64,000 nucleotides of DNA. Source: Linyphia triangularis. Its lineage: Eukaryota; Arthropoda; Arachnida; Araneae; Linyphiidae. Position numbers and translations under genes: made by a program. The notes under the pieces were generated by a model that worked only from the letters and a program-made list of their open reading frames with translations, had not been told where the DNA came from and did no database searches. This document shows positions 43,847 through 55,689 of this stretch, piece after piece (the stretch's first letter is position 1; each line of letters starts with the position of its first letter). The stretch covers positions 32,952,123 to 33,016,122 of the forward strand of contig OZ021732.1 in the NCBI GenBank assembly GCA_963978545.1, read 5' to 3'.

Positions 43847-44496
43847 TCAAACCCCTCTTCTGACACCAGTTGAAAGACTTGAAGCCAAAGCAGATTAAAA
43901 CTTGAAAAAATTTACTCTGATATAACTCTTCACAGATTCTTTTACAACTCCAGAACTTTCCGTTCTAATAGACTCGATACAGCTCTTTACACAATAATGG
44001 AGCACAAACAGCAGTTAAAAATTAGATACAAAACTGCTAAAATCGATGCAAAAGACAATGCAATACTGTTCACTTTCGGAACTACTCTGAAAGCTTGCTG
44101 AGAGATAACTAAGTAACTAACTAGATCACCCGCTCTCTTGGCCGGTCTTATATAGGAAAGCTAATCCTTCGTGAATCTTCTAGAGATAGAAATTTGGAGA
44201 ATTTTCCAGATCACAGTCAAAAGCCCTATACAGGTACTTAGAGACCAAAATTAGTCGCTAAAACCGTCGCCAACTTGACTATCTCGCCAAGAGACCGAGA
44301 TTGCCATTTACCATAATGTTAAATGGCCTTCTCCCTATAAAACTCATTTTCCAGCATTATCCCTGTAAAACTCATTTTCCAGGATTAAGAGACGCATTGC
44401 AGGAAAGCGAAGTAAAAACAAACTCTTGCACTGCCTTATGCAAAATGTACTTAAATTTTTCTTTTTCATAATTAATACTTCGAAGGAATACTACTA

Positions 44497-45363
44497 ATAA
44501 TACTAGGCGGCCTGCGGGCCGGATCCGGCCCGCGACAGCTTTTTCTCCGGCCCGCCGGCAGTACAGAAGAGCAAAAATAATTTTAATTTGTCTTCAATAC
44601 TATGTGCTTACAACCAAAAATCACGTTTTCCATTAAGTGGTCAGCGTCAGTAAGTCTGAAATTTTCTTTTTTCTGAGACTGCCAGAAAAGAAAAAAAAAG
44701 AAAAAAGCAATAGTTTGAATTATTACCAATGACGCATTCCTTTGCATTGCTTAGTTTTGTACTTATTATACCCTTCCCCCTTCGTGAATGGCACAATTCG
44801 ATTTCTGCTTTTCTAAATGTGATGGGCAGGAGTTGGATGTTTTATTGCATACCTCTTTTGCTTTGACTTGAAAAGAAGTATCGCGATCTCTATGACTCCA
44901 GTGCAATAATGATGTCGAAGACTAGTTTTAAACGCCAAGTAGATAGTGAAAAGCGGACCTACCGTCATCGTCTCACAATTAACATCGACTAAAATGGAAG
45001 ATTTAGGAGGTATGGTTTAAATATCTTTATGGATTATGATATGTCAAGTCACATAGTAATATTGTCACACAAGATTAACTTCTTTTATGACTTTGATTTA
45101 CGATGTCAAGAAAATTATTTTTTTAATTATTTGAAACAAGAATCAAATATCAATTGTTATTTTATAAATATAAAAAAGTTAAATTATTGTTTGAGTTCAA
45201 AATTGTTTTATATTGTTGAATCTTCAGTAATTATCACATTTCTAACATTAAACATATGTAGTAAAGCAATATATTTATTGGCGTATTCGGTATAAATCTG
45301 CGGCCCGCGGAAAGTTCAACATATGTCATGCGGCCCGTCTCTAAAAGTTAGTGACAAACGCTG
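44497..45363. mobile_element. hAT-like element C, copy 1 (cggcccgc ends)
   Basis: Left region CGGGCCGGATCCGGCCCGCG and right region GCGGCCCGTCTCTAAAAGTT with the end GTGACAAACGCTG. It shares the right end and GC-rich subtermini with 46275-46904. The left terminus is not clear, so the boundary is approximate and no duplication is assigned. Interior AT-rich, no supported coding. Confidence 0.5.
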
Positions 45364-45882
45364 CCATAAACCGAGAACTTCTAAAAAATTGAAAAGCTCA
45401 GTTTAATATCGCAATGCGTCATTTCCCAACCTGTGATGAGTATATCCTGGATGCATGCAACGGAGACTCAAATATTGTTAAACAACCATTCTAGTAAACT
45501 ATAAAACTTTTTTGTTTCTAATTATTATATAACTTATGTTTAAAAAGATTTGTAATTTAAAACGATTAATGTGTATAAATTTTTATCTCTGAAATTAGAT
45601 TGAGGCTCTAAGCACATTCATTTTCAGTATAAAATTTCTTCACATATAAATCAAATATCAACTGTAGTATACTTTTAACAGTTATTAGAGCACTTTGAGA
45701 CAGTTTTAAATATATCTTATGCCAATTCTGCTTTGAGTGGCTAGTTGAATCCTTTTTAAATGCGCGAGTAAGCAATTTTTCCTATCCAACAAATTTGTGT
45801 GTTTTTATATTACCTGCTTGTTAATTGTCATTTTGAGCCAGCGCATGAATTTGGAACACATTTTTGGAAAAATGTATTTTAA

Positions 45883-46258
45883 CAGGGTTTCCATGGTCAT
45901 TAAGAGTCATGAAAAGTGCTTAAAATTTTTTAACTTGTTTCCAAGGCCTTGAAAATGCTTAGAGGTCCTTAAAAGTCCTTTATTTTTGTGGATGTTGTGA
46001 GCCCAACTGCGAAATTTATAAAAATACAACTTAGACTTGCTATCCCCGTGTGACCGCCACTTGTCCTCACCGTATCAGAATTATCTGACATATTTGTATT
46101 ACGCATGCATAAACTTGTAACTTTTTGGGTAAAATATACTTTATTAAAAATTTATATAGACATGATGCTTGAAAACAAATTTTCAAAGGTTCTTAAAAAC
46201 ATTATTTAGGTCCTTAAAAGTCATTGATTTTCATTCTGCGATTTGAGAGGGAACCCTG
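45883..46258. mobile_element. hAT-like MITE A, copy 2
   Basis: 376 bp. Ends CAGGGTTTCCATGG and, read inward, CAGGGTTCCCTCTC. 5-bp repeat TTTAA on both sides (45878-45882, 46259-46263). Interior matches 12169-12578 (for example AAAATACAACTTAGACTTGC and CTATCCCCGTGTGACCGCCA). Confidence 0.74.
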
Positions 46259-46274
46259 TTTAAAACACCTATAG

Positions 46275-46904
46275 CAGCGTTAGCCACTACGCGGGCCGGA
46301 TTTTGCCCGCGACAGATTTTTCTGCTGCCCGCCGGGACCACAGAAGATTAAAAAAAAAATCCAATTTCACATTGTAGATTATTTTTTTTTTTACATAATT
46401 GTAATTTATCCAAAATAATACGTGTTAATTTTGTAGAACAGAGTTCTCCACTCTGTGGCCAAAGAAAGTATATGAAGAAGCTTTCAGCAAAGTGGTTTTC
46501 ATACAGGAATAATTAAGCTGAATTTCATTTGGTTAATTTATTAAAATTAACTGCAACAAATACTCCGAAAGATATCGACTCTATTATAAAATAAACTGAA
46601 CGATTTCAACTACCATTGTCTCACGACTGGTATAGACTAAATCAATAATTTAGAAGTACAGTTTAAATACTTTTATTAAAAGTTAGGTCAAGTCGCATTA
46701 TGACATTGAAACAAATATTCACTTCTTTCTTAGATTTCGATTTACTAATAATGAAATCTATTATTTCTATGATTAAAAAAAAAATTCCTAGTTTATTTTG
46801 TTGAATCAATAATAATTAAAGATGCATATTTTGGTGTATCCGGCCAGCAAAAAGCTCCAACATAAGTCACTCGGCCCACCTCTAAAAGTTAGTGGTGAAT
46901 GCTG
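46275..46904. mobile_element. hAT-like element C, copy 2
   Basis: 630 bp. Ends CAGCGTTAGCCACTA and, read inward, CAGCATTCACCACTA. Flanked by ACCTATAG (46267-46274) and ACCTATAA (46905-46912), a 7-of-8 match to an 8-bp duplication as expected for hAT. Non-coding. Confidence 0.7.
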
Positions 46905-46912
46905 ACCTATAA

Positions 46913-47824
46913 GATTATATTCAATAAGAACAAAATTACCTGTCTTTGATTGCATCAGTCTGCCATAATTATTTTTGTGTTTACACCATTTTTCTAAATG
47001 TAATATTTAAAAAAGTTTTTATCTCTTTATATATTTGACAGCTTTTATCTCTGAATTACAAATATTTCAACGGGCACCTACATACATCAGAGAGTGTGTG
47101 ATAAAAGGACACTATTTTTAAAACCACGGTTGTAGTGCATATAATATTCACATCAGAAACATATGAGCGTATTTTAGAAGTTTCTAAGTTTATTCCTAAA
47201 CTGACTACAGAACTGTTTGAATATTCAGATTTAAAATATGAACAGTAATGAACAACCTTTGGAAATAAAAATAACAGGTGCAATATTTCTCTACAAAAGT
47301 GTAACAAATATTTACACAAATATAAAAGTTTTAAATGCTGAATAAATGTTACTTACAATAAAAAAAAATTTGCAAATCAAAAATTAAACATGCATACAAA
47401 AATATTGAACTTAAAAGGCACGTATAAAATGTATTCTCTATTTTTAATATTTTACTGATTCAATAAGAATCTTTTCTAGAAAGAAAAAAAATCAAAACCA
47501 ACTAGGAGTTGGTCGATAACCAAGTGACGCACATAAAAAGGCGGGAGTTTGAACTGGTGCAAAGAGCCCTAAAATGTGTCCATGTTATATTTTTTAATCA
47601 CTATAAGTTTAAATCTCTGGTATGCTTTTAAATATATGTAGTTTGAAAATTTTTAAAATTAAATTAAGTATATAATAGTTAATTTTGTACTCTAATGTAT
47701 AAATACACATTTTAAAAATTCAGATTAAAATAATATTTTTTACTGATTAAGAAAGCGTATTTTCCTAAGTGCCATGTAACAATAAAGGTAAGAATACCAT
47801 CCAAGAGTAATACCATGTTATAGT
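46913..47824. other. Intergenic, nothing recognised
   Basis: AT-rich. No coding or paired-repeat signal that I can support. Confidence 0.4.
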
Positions 47825-50768
47825 CCAGTCATTCTAGAGTTGAACCTTGCACAAATTCCCATTGAGCTAAAATTTTGCAGAGTGGCTCTATTTGATGCCA
47901 TGAGCAACCCACAAAAAGTCCCCTACTCTCCCCCTTCGGCTTCCTGGTTTTTTATGAGCTAGGGCGCTGGAGAAATGCGCAGCTGTTACGCACGAACGGC
48001 TAGTCGTATTGAGCTCAAATATAGCTTAAATGAAAGATAAATAAATGGGCTTTAATTTAAATATAAATTTGATATCATTTATTAACTTACAAATCGATAA
48101 AAGTCTGTCCAAGTCGAAAAACCATGCATTTTCTTTACTTTTTTGATTTAAGCACTTCTATTTTTAATAAATGATTTACACATTTGTCTTAAAACTATTC
48201 AACTCTTTTTCAGCTTTCTAGAGATATATAAATATTGATTGTGCGATAAATAGTTGCAGACATATGAGCGTTTCAGTGAAACACTACCTCGTATTGAGAG
48301 TCGCATAATAACCCTGATCAAACCATACACAATAATCATTTTCCTCAAGTCTTTTCCATTTAAGACCTTTTTTAAACTGAAATACAATATCATATTGCAT
48401 AGATATGCAGATAAACATGTCATACGTATCTATAAGAACAAATATCTCTGAATAAATATTTTCCTTAGAAATTTTAATTTTCAACTAATTACATATTGTT
48501 AATATACAATAACTAATAATGCATAAAAAAAGCAATAACAACGTTTGTGGGATTATCCCAGTCCCTGAAACAAAATAGAAAGTGGCGTTAAATGTGGTTA
48601 AAGGGTTATACAACTAGAAAAACTATTTTTTTTTAAATATATATATATAACTTTTTTTGTCATTAAAGCAGAAATACTAGGATGCTTTCTTCATCAAATA
48701 GTATATTTTCTATGAATTTGTTTTTGTACATCCCTCGGCATTGTCCACAAATATTTGAGCATTGAAGTTCTGCTCTCCTGCAATCACACCTGCAACTCGA
48801 GTTGCAGTTACTCTTACAGTTGTAAGATATAATTTATAACAGTTCATCTGGAGAGGGAGGTAACATTGTAGGTTAAGGAACTAATTTGTCATTTAAGAGT
48901 TTCCATCCCCATTTTGACGCGTCCAGAACATTTCTTAACTACTGTTGTATTTGATAATAAACATGAAGTGAATGATGACGTACAGCAGCTAACGTTGGAG
49001 GGAGAGTTTCTAATTTAAAAGTGGTGGTTATTGCAGTTTTGGCTATATCTCTGCTGTACATGTATATCCGTATAACTCGTCTAGTGTTACCCAATTTTGG
49101 CTTTTGGGAAGTGTTATTATGAACTTCTCTCCTGCTTCTGGTATTTTATCAGAATCTGTTTCAACCAAATTAAAAATTTCCAACGTTTTCTTTATTTGAA
49201 AATTTTCAGATAGAATACCCCTTTCCTTTATTGCACAGTGCAGATGATGTATCGCATCCAGTCATAAAATGGATGAAAAGTACATGGTTCTTCATACCCC
49301 CAATCTTTCTCTGTATACCTACAATATAGTACAATTTTGTAATTTTTGTTCCGACGTTCGATACAAGGAGCATAATGTTTGCTTTTTTTTCGAGTTCTAG
49401 CAACTAGCATTGTCAAAATATCGCTATCTGTAGCAGCAACTGTCACCTTTCGTTTACATTTAAATTTTTCCAAAACATTGGCAACAATTAAGGCATCAGC
49501 ATCTCCTACAGCTTCTTTCACGTCCACTCCTTCCTTTTCAAGACGAATTTGTTGTTGTTGTATGAGCATTATTTAATTGCTACTATTTGACAGAAAATCT
49601 TTCATGTTTGCATGCAACCATTTGTGTTATATACTATTATGTTCGCACATTCCCCTTTTCGTGCTCTTCAATTATTTACGTGATGAACACAAAGTGGGAG
49701 TAGCAAAATAATGTTATCTCCATCTATCAGAAATTGAGACTGTATTGTTTAAAGCTTTTCAAATACTAGTGGGGCAAATATAACTTTTCCTACAAGCGAC
49801 ATGAACAATGAGACCACTTTTGAATATTGCCTTCAAACCATCACTTAGTTGTGAGCTTGTAGTCTTAAGCCTAGCTGCAGCTTTTCTGCAATAGTCTCAG
49901 TACCAGTATCTTTCAAGGGAAATCCGCAGATTATGCAATTTTCAGTCCATTATTGTCTTTGTGCACCAGTCTTTAAGCAGAGTGTAATCTTAAGTTCTAT
50001 TTTAACTAGTAGTAGAAAACCCCAATGAAAAGGAACAAAGCGATACTTTCAATAAGCAATCGATAAATTGTCACAGCGATATCAACGTTTAAAAAAACCC
50101 TGAACAATTGTGAAACTTCCTAAATCAATCTTCTTTCCCTCATTTCCGGTCAAAGGCACCCCTGGGTTCTTTCAGGTTCTGCATGTTTTTTAATTCTACA
50201 TGTTTTTTAGAAAAGTGGGAGCCAACTTTTGAGGCTAAATTGATGTAATAACCTTTCAATTCCGAATGAGAATAGTCTCAGGCAATGAAAAGGGAAAAAC
50301 TTGTATTGCGTCACTGAAACCCTTGCAAATCTGCAACTATTGGTCGCACAAGCAATATTTATATATTTCTAGAAAGCTGGAAAAGAGTTTAATAGTTTTA
50401 CGTCGTCAAATGTGTAAATCATTTATTAAAAATAGAAGTGCTCAAATCGCAAAAGTAGAGAAAAATACATGGTTTTCGACTTTGACCGATTTAGTTAATG
50501 AATGATATCAAATTTATACATAAATTAAAGCCCATTTATTTACCTTTCATTTGAGCTTAATGTGACTAGCCGTTCATATGTAACAGCTGCTCCAGCCTTT
50601 CTCCAGCGCCCCAACATTCCAGCAACTAAAAAACCAGGAAGCCGAAGGGGGAGAGTAGGGGACTTTTTGTGGGTTGCTCAGGGCATCAAATAGAGCCACT
50701 CTGCAAATTTTCAGCTCAATGGGAATTTGTGGAAGGTTTAACCTATTTTTTGCCTAAAATGACTAGGG
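47825..50768 (-). mobile_element. 2.9 kb transposon with ~460-bp inverted repeats and nuclease-like gene
   Basis: Left arm about 47825-48285, right arm about 50290-50768. They are inverted, ~80-85% alike by eye, and share for example CACAAATTCCCATTGAGCT and CCCCTACTCTCCCCCTTCGG. Ends are near CCAGTCATTCTAG and, read inward, CCCTAGTCATTTTAG. The target duplication is unclear. Between the arms lies the decayed minus-strand gene at 48730-49990. The only described DNA-transposon superfamily that I know to encode an XPG-like nuclease is Academ. That link is inference. Confidence 0.65.
48730..49990 (-). pseudogene. Decayed TE protein with FEN/XPG-like acidic motifs
   Basis: Pieces in order on the minus strand. 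(1) About 49990-49700, a Cys-containing N-terminus with VHVACRKSYICPTSI. (2) 49600-49228, MKDFLSN, then GDADALIVANVLEKF and VAATDSDILTMLVAR. (3) 49403-49206, in a shifted frame, HVLFIHFMTGCDTSSALCNK. (4) About 49110-48890, FKLETLPPTLAAVRHHSLHV, YYQIQQ, stop, then SKWGW. (5) A short Cys-rich tail. GDAD, DSD and GCD in this spacing recall the acidic motifs of FEN1/XPG (PIN-like) nucleases. I recognise this layout from many unnamed arthropod TE proteins but cannot give a family accession. Frameshifts, stops and a missing middle make it dead. Confidence 0.6.
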
Positions 50769-51733
50769 TATTAGGGTAAACAGCTTAAAAGTGGTAAATG
50801 TTTTTTTTTGTTTTTTTTAACTACCCTTAAATTGCATTTTAAATTACATTAGTCCACAGATTTTCTAACAGGTTTCTCATATGGTCCAAAATACATCCAG
50901 AAACTAACAAATGTTGTAAAGCAGTAACAGAGAAAGAGCTGAATCAAAGGCGAGAAAAACTTTATAACCTAAAAAAGAAATGTTGTATTAATACATGTGA
51001 TGTTACTATTACCATAAATCAATTCATTTTCAAACAGGAAAATACTTTTACAGTTTGTAGCGTTGTCAATATGTTCGAGTTAAAATTACTTTCTTGGAAG
51101 AACCCTCACAATTGAATAGAAATAATATTCTAAAAATGCACACACAAATATTTTTTTTATATAAATTTGTATTTAATATCTAATATGTTTAACCTAAGAA
51201 TATACTTTCAGAGTATTTAAGACCTGGAAAAGAACAACAAAATGTCTTGTCTATTTAATTACATGTATTTACAGATTAATATAAAATAAAATTTCTGCTT
51301 TATAACATAAGAAACTTTAAAGAAAACAATTTCAAAATAATTCTATGCTATAAAACATTTCCATTTTTTTAATCATTAATCTGTTAAGTAAAAAAAACAT
51401 TTTTGTTTTAAGCTGATTAATGATTAAAAATGGTGACAGAAGCATAATATTCTTTCAAGGCAAAAATCCTTAATTTACAGGAAACCCAATTAAACATGGC
51501 AAGCTCACATGAAGGTACTATATTGTTTTCATTCTAAAAAGAACCTAAACTTGTGTAATATTGGGAGAAGAATTATCTTGCTGTGTCCTATAAAAATGTA
51601 AATGATTTAAAACATTTCTAACACAAAAATTCAAATTATAAATTTGTCCAAATGAACAAATTAAAAACTAATACAAGATATTTTCCTAAAATTCTTTTAT
51701 CTCTGTTTTACTGCGAATCTTCCATTTTATTAC

Positions 51734-51889
51734 CGTTAGAATGATTAACTCGGAGCCTGGATCGTAGAGATATATACGATTTATTAACACAGGAATGTAT
51801 TTATATACAAAGAACGAAATGAAAGTAAAAGTAGTTAAGAGGTTCGATCAAAGTCGTGGTTAACTCGCATTGTGCGATTACTTCCAACA
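51734..51889 (-). repeat. Copia 3' LTR
   Basis: 156 bp. On the minus strand it starts TGTTGGAAGTAATCGC and ends TTCTAACG, where the other LTR has ACA: a point change in the last base. Confidence 0.92.
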
Positions 51890-51898
51890 CCTGCCCTT
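51890..51898 (-). other. Copia polypurine tract
   Basis: Minus strand AAGGGCAGG just before the 3' LTR. One C interrupts the purines. Confidence 0.6.
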
Positions 51899-53282
51899 AA
51901 TCGCACCTCACATTACATCTGGTTCTAATATCAATCAATCTTTGATTAGGTAAACTTTTTGTTAAGATATCTGCAAGCTGATCATTTGAACATACATATT
52001 CAAGTTTCATACAATACATATCAATAGCATTACGAATAAATTTCAATTTGATATCTATATGTTTAAGTCTAGCACAATTATTTTGATTCAAAATGGATTT
52101 AATAGCAGATTGATTATCTTCAAATATAAAAATATTCGGAATGTACAAAAGCTCTTTGCACAAATGATTAAACCAAATAATATCCTGAACTGCTTTACCT
52201 AAAGCAAGGATTTCAGCCTCAGTTGAAGACAATGCGATTGCATTTTGCTTCTTCACACACCAAGCTACTGGGCAGTCATATATCTTAATAAGGTAACCTG
52301 AAATAGATTTCCTATCTAGAGGGTTTGAACCCCAATCAGAATCAACAAACAATTTAATAATAGGCAATTGACAGTTCTTAAGGTAAACAAGTTTATGTTT
52401 TAAAGTTCCCTTTAAGTACCTTAGGATTCTTTTTAACCCCTTCCATGCTGCATCTGTAGGATGTGATTGCAGTTGGCTTAAGCAATTAACTGCATACAAA
52501 ATATCGAGTCTTGTCAAATTTGCCAAATAAAGCAAGGAACCAATAAGTTCACGATATGGTCCGTTGAAATAACTTTCCTCCTCGAAATCAGCTGGTGTAG
52601 ACTTGGGTTCAATAGGGGTAGATGATGGTTTGCAATCTGACATGTTATACTTTTGTAAAAGCTTCTCAATATACGCTTCTTGGTCTAGATCCAGTTTATC
52701 TTGAGTATACTCTAAACGAAGACCCAAGAACTCTGTTGCAACTTCAGATTTTGACATTTCAAATTCTCTTTTTAGTAATTCTATGATGATGTTTATTTCA
52801 TTTGAATCGGATCCGGCAATGAGAAGATCGTCAACATAAAGCACCATGATGACTTCTTTATTTCCAGTTTCTCTGACAAAAATACACGGCTCACTTTGAA
52901 GCTGTTTAAACTTGCATTTGCGTATGGATTCCAGAAACTTCTCAAACCGTCTTCGCGGAGCTTGCTTGAGCCCGTAAAGACTTTTCCGTAAAAGACAAAC
53001 ACGCCCACTATTATCATCATATCCTTGGGGTTGATTCATGTATATAGTTTCACTTAACTCGTTTTTCTCGATTGCACGAATTTCCTCGGCCATTGCCTTT
53101 CTCCACAGCACTTTTTCCTCCGTTGGTAGGTCTTCTATGTCTTCATAAGTCAAATCATTTTCTTCAACAGATATCATCGCTTGGTAAACTTCCCTTTCCG
53201 GAAATCTTATAGGTGGCTTCTTATTCCTTTGCGACTTTCTTACTTCGCAAGTTACATCTTGTACTTTCCCGGGAACTCTTGG
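51897..53282 (-). pseudogene. pol: Copia reverse transcriptase and RNase H, deleted RT core
   Basis: Same frame as the upstream gag-integrase frame, after the TAA. The region EKVLWRKAMAEEIRAIEKNE is the start of the RT domain. It then jumps to LSETIYMNQPQGY, so about 90-100 residues normally between them, with motif A and its catalytic Asp, are absent (junction near 53058-53068). YVDDLLIAG (motif C) is present. RNase H follows with LFVDSDWGSNPLDRKS, SSTEAE and EDNQSA. The deletion is in frame and left a clean open frame. Confidence 0.9.
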
Positions 53283-55415
53283 TTATTCACTAAGTTCTGT
53301 ACCAAGTTCTTCTTTTACCTCTTCGGTTTCCAACTGACCTGGTGGGTTACGAAGGTAACCGTTGTTGGTTTCAGTCAAATCCGAGATCAATATTTTCGTT
53401 TCGTTGAATTTAACGTTTCTAGAGACAATAATTCTTTTAGTCACAGGATCTAATAAACGATAACCCATGCTTGAATAACCTACAAAAATCATCTTTTTCG
53501 ACTTGGGATCAAGCTTCTTCCGTTGAACCTCTGGAACTTTCATATATGCATCACAACCAAACACTCTAATCTTGTTCAAATCAGGTTCTTCATTATATTT
53601 CAGTAAATGAGGAGTATCACCATTTATGCTGTTACTTGGAATTCGATTTCTAAGGTAAGCTGCAGTTTGTACAGCAAATCCCCAGAAAACTTTAGAAAGT
53701 TTGGACTCGTAAATCAAAGCCCTTCCTTTATCGAGCAGTGAACGGTTCGCCCGCTCAGTGCACCCATTTAAATGTGGTGTATATGGTGGTACAGGATCAA
53801 TGATAACTCCTGCTTTTCTAGCAACTTTCACAAGGTTCCCTGTCACATATTCTTTGGCATTGTCGCATCTCATTTTTTGAACACTAGGGTTAGATTTAAA
53901 GAATAACTCCAGTACTTCCACAACGTCATTTTTGTGCTTGAAAAGATGCACTTCACAGAACCTAGAATGGTCATCGATAATACTCATAAAGTATCTTTCA
54001 CCATTAGCTGTGGAAGGAGTGATTGGACCGCAAACATCCGTATGTATCATTTTCATTGGTTCTTTCTCCCGACGCCTTGACCCTTTTCCAACCGGTTCAG
54101 CTGTTTGTTTGGCCAGCACACATTCTTCACAAAAATTCTTCAAGGTAGGTAAACCCAACTTTTGCAACACTTGATTTGAAGAATGTCCTAAACGTCTATG
54201 CCATAGAGTTGCATCTTCTTGAGTCAACATGGCACTATCAATAATTGGCGAAAAGTCACTAACATATTGTCCTCGCGAGTTACATCTAGCCAAAAATATA
54301 CTTTTACCATCTTTACGTATGGTTACCAACTGATTCTTAAAAATCACTTGAAAACCAGCATTTTCAATATTTTTCACAGATATTAATTCACTATTTATTC
54401 CAGGGACATACAGCACGTCTTTCAATGTTATTTTTGTTCCATTTCTTAATATACCAGTAATAGTACCAATACCTTTAACTTCAAGTCGACTAGAACTAGA
54501 AACACTCTGAACTGTACCAGATGATGGATTCAAATCAGAAAACCACTCAATGTGAGAGCTCATATGTGATGTAGCACCTGAATCAACAATAAAGCAGTCA
54601 GTTTCCAAGTCCCCAGCAGCAAACGTTACTGCCGCCCTCTCGCTTTGTCTGGTTTTCCTTGGTTTTTGCACGCAGTCACTTTTCATGTGACCGAACTGTC
54701 CACAAGAATAACAGACGATTTTCTTGCGACACTGCTTCGTCACGTGACCTTTCTTCTTGCAACAGAAACAGACAATGTCCTTTTTAAATGAAGGAAATGC
54801 CACCTGGTCACCCGAAGATGTCATGGAATTTCTTGAAGAATCATTACTTACACTTTTGTTCTTGTCCTCAGACATCGACGCTTCTGCATCTACGAGACGT
54901 TTTGTGACAAAATCAACCTTCAAATTCTCCGTAGGTTGACTTTCTATTGCAGCTCGAACAGCATCATATTCCCCAGGCAACGACATTAAAAGATACACAA
55001 CATCCACATCATTAACCGCTGCACCCGACGTACGCAAATCCGATACAAGTCCTTGAATTTCATCAATATGACTCTGCATATCAGTCTCTTTCCTTTTTTT
55101 AATAGTAGCTAAACGCTTCCGAGTCAAAACTTGACTCACCGCACTTTCCTTGGAGTACGTTGCAATTAATCTTGTCCATATTTTCAGAGCTGTATCCTCT
55201 CCGTGTAATGAAGCAAGAATATTATCACCCAGCAAAGTCGTCAACAGAGCATACGCCTTCTTAGCTTGAAAGACCAACTCTGGTTTCATAGAATCAAAAT
55301 CGTTAGTTAGATAACAATCCAACTCTTTTGCTGCAAACACCGCTTTCAATCGCCTACTCCACAACGAAAAGTTCGTTCCGTCAAAAGGTTTAATTTCAAA
55401 CTTAATTTCAGACAT
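53283..55415 (-). pseudogene. gag-pol: Copia gag-protease-integrase open frame (710 residues)
   Basis: Starts MSEIKFEIKPFDGTNFSLWS. UBN2-type gag, two zinc knuckles (CFCCKKKGHVTKQC, CYSCGQFGHMKSDC, about residues 215-245), aspartic protease CFIVDSGATSHM, pre-integrase LWHRRLGHSSNQVLQKL, and integrase with HTDVCGP, DNAKEY and NGCTERANR carrying the D, D and E. Ends at TAA (53283-53285), where relatives read on into RT in the same frame. All catalytic residues seen so far are intact up to that point. Confidence 0.93.
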
Positions 55416-55490
55416 GTTAATATCAAAAACGTTCCTTCTAGAACTCTCGCGAAAGTAAAGCGTATCAGCAAAGCAAAGCGTTTAACCACG

Positions 55491-55504
55491 GACCTCTGCT
55501 ACCA
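55491..55504 (-). other. Copia primer binding site (initiator Met tRNA)
   Basis: Minus strand TGGTAGCAGAGGTC right after the 5' LTR. TGGTAGCAGAG is the complement of the animal initiator-Met tRNA 3' end (CTCTGCTACCA). Confidence 0.85.
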
Positions 55505-55660
55505 TGTTAGAATGATTAACTCGGAGCCTGGATCGTAGAGATATATATGATTTATTAACACAGGAATGTATTTATATACAAAGAACGAAATGAAAGTAGA
55601 AGTAGTTAAGAGGTTCGATCAAAGTCGTGGTTAACTCGCATTGTGCGATTACTTCCAACA
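55505..55660 (-). repeat. Copia 5' LTR
   Basis: 156 bp, minus strand TGTTGGAAG...CTAACA, ~98% identical to the 3' LTR. Confidence 0.93.
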
Positions 55661-55689
55661 ATTACAATGCAACATTTTCATAGAAGTTG

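Larger units (their letters stand above)
41781..44340 (-). mobile_element. Gypsy remnant, minus strand, interrupted by two SINEs
   Basis: Related to the 30926 element but older. Reading on the minus strand: LTR-like region (about 44340-43880, with a TATATAA box near 44150), primer site TGGTGTCAGAAG (43865-43854), gag start MPITRVMAEQDEKFKQLFAF at 43846, capsid (43160-42705), zinc knuckle and protease (about 42575-42240). A short stretch like the integrase N-terminus follows (…VPKYIQECHG…, about 41870-41820). Reverse transcriptase is absent and the 3' LTR was not found. Several frameshifts and stops. Confidence 0.75.
51734..55660 (-). mobile_element. Copia (Ty1-type) LTR retrotransposon
   Basis: 3927 bp with 156-bp LTRs (51734-51889, 55505-55660) and a 5-bp target duplication ATTAC (51729-51733, 55661-55665). 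The LTRs differ at about 3 of 156 sites, one being the terminal base at 51734 (C for T). Order on the minus strand: LTR, initiator-Met primer site, gag, protease, integrase, reverse transcriptase, RNase H, purine tract, LTR. This is the Copia order, with integrase before RT. One TAA and a deletion in RT break it. About 1 kb shorter than typical Copia. Confidence 0.95.

Noticed and set aside
53932..54174. Plus-strand frames across the Copia
   Set aside because: Shadows of the minus-strand gag-integrase frame.
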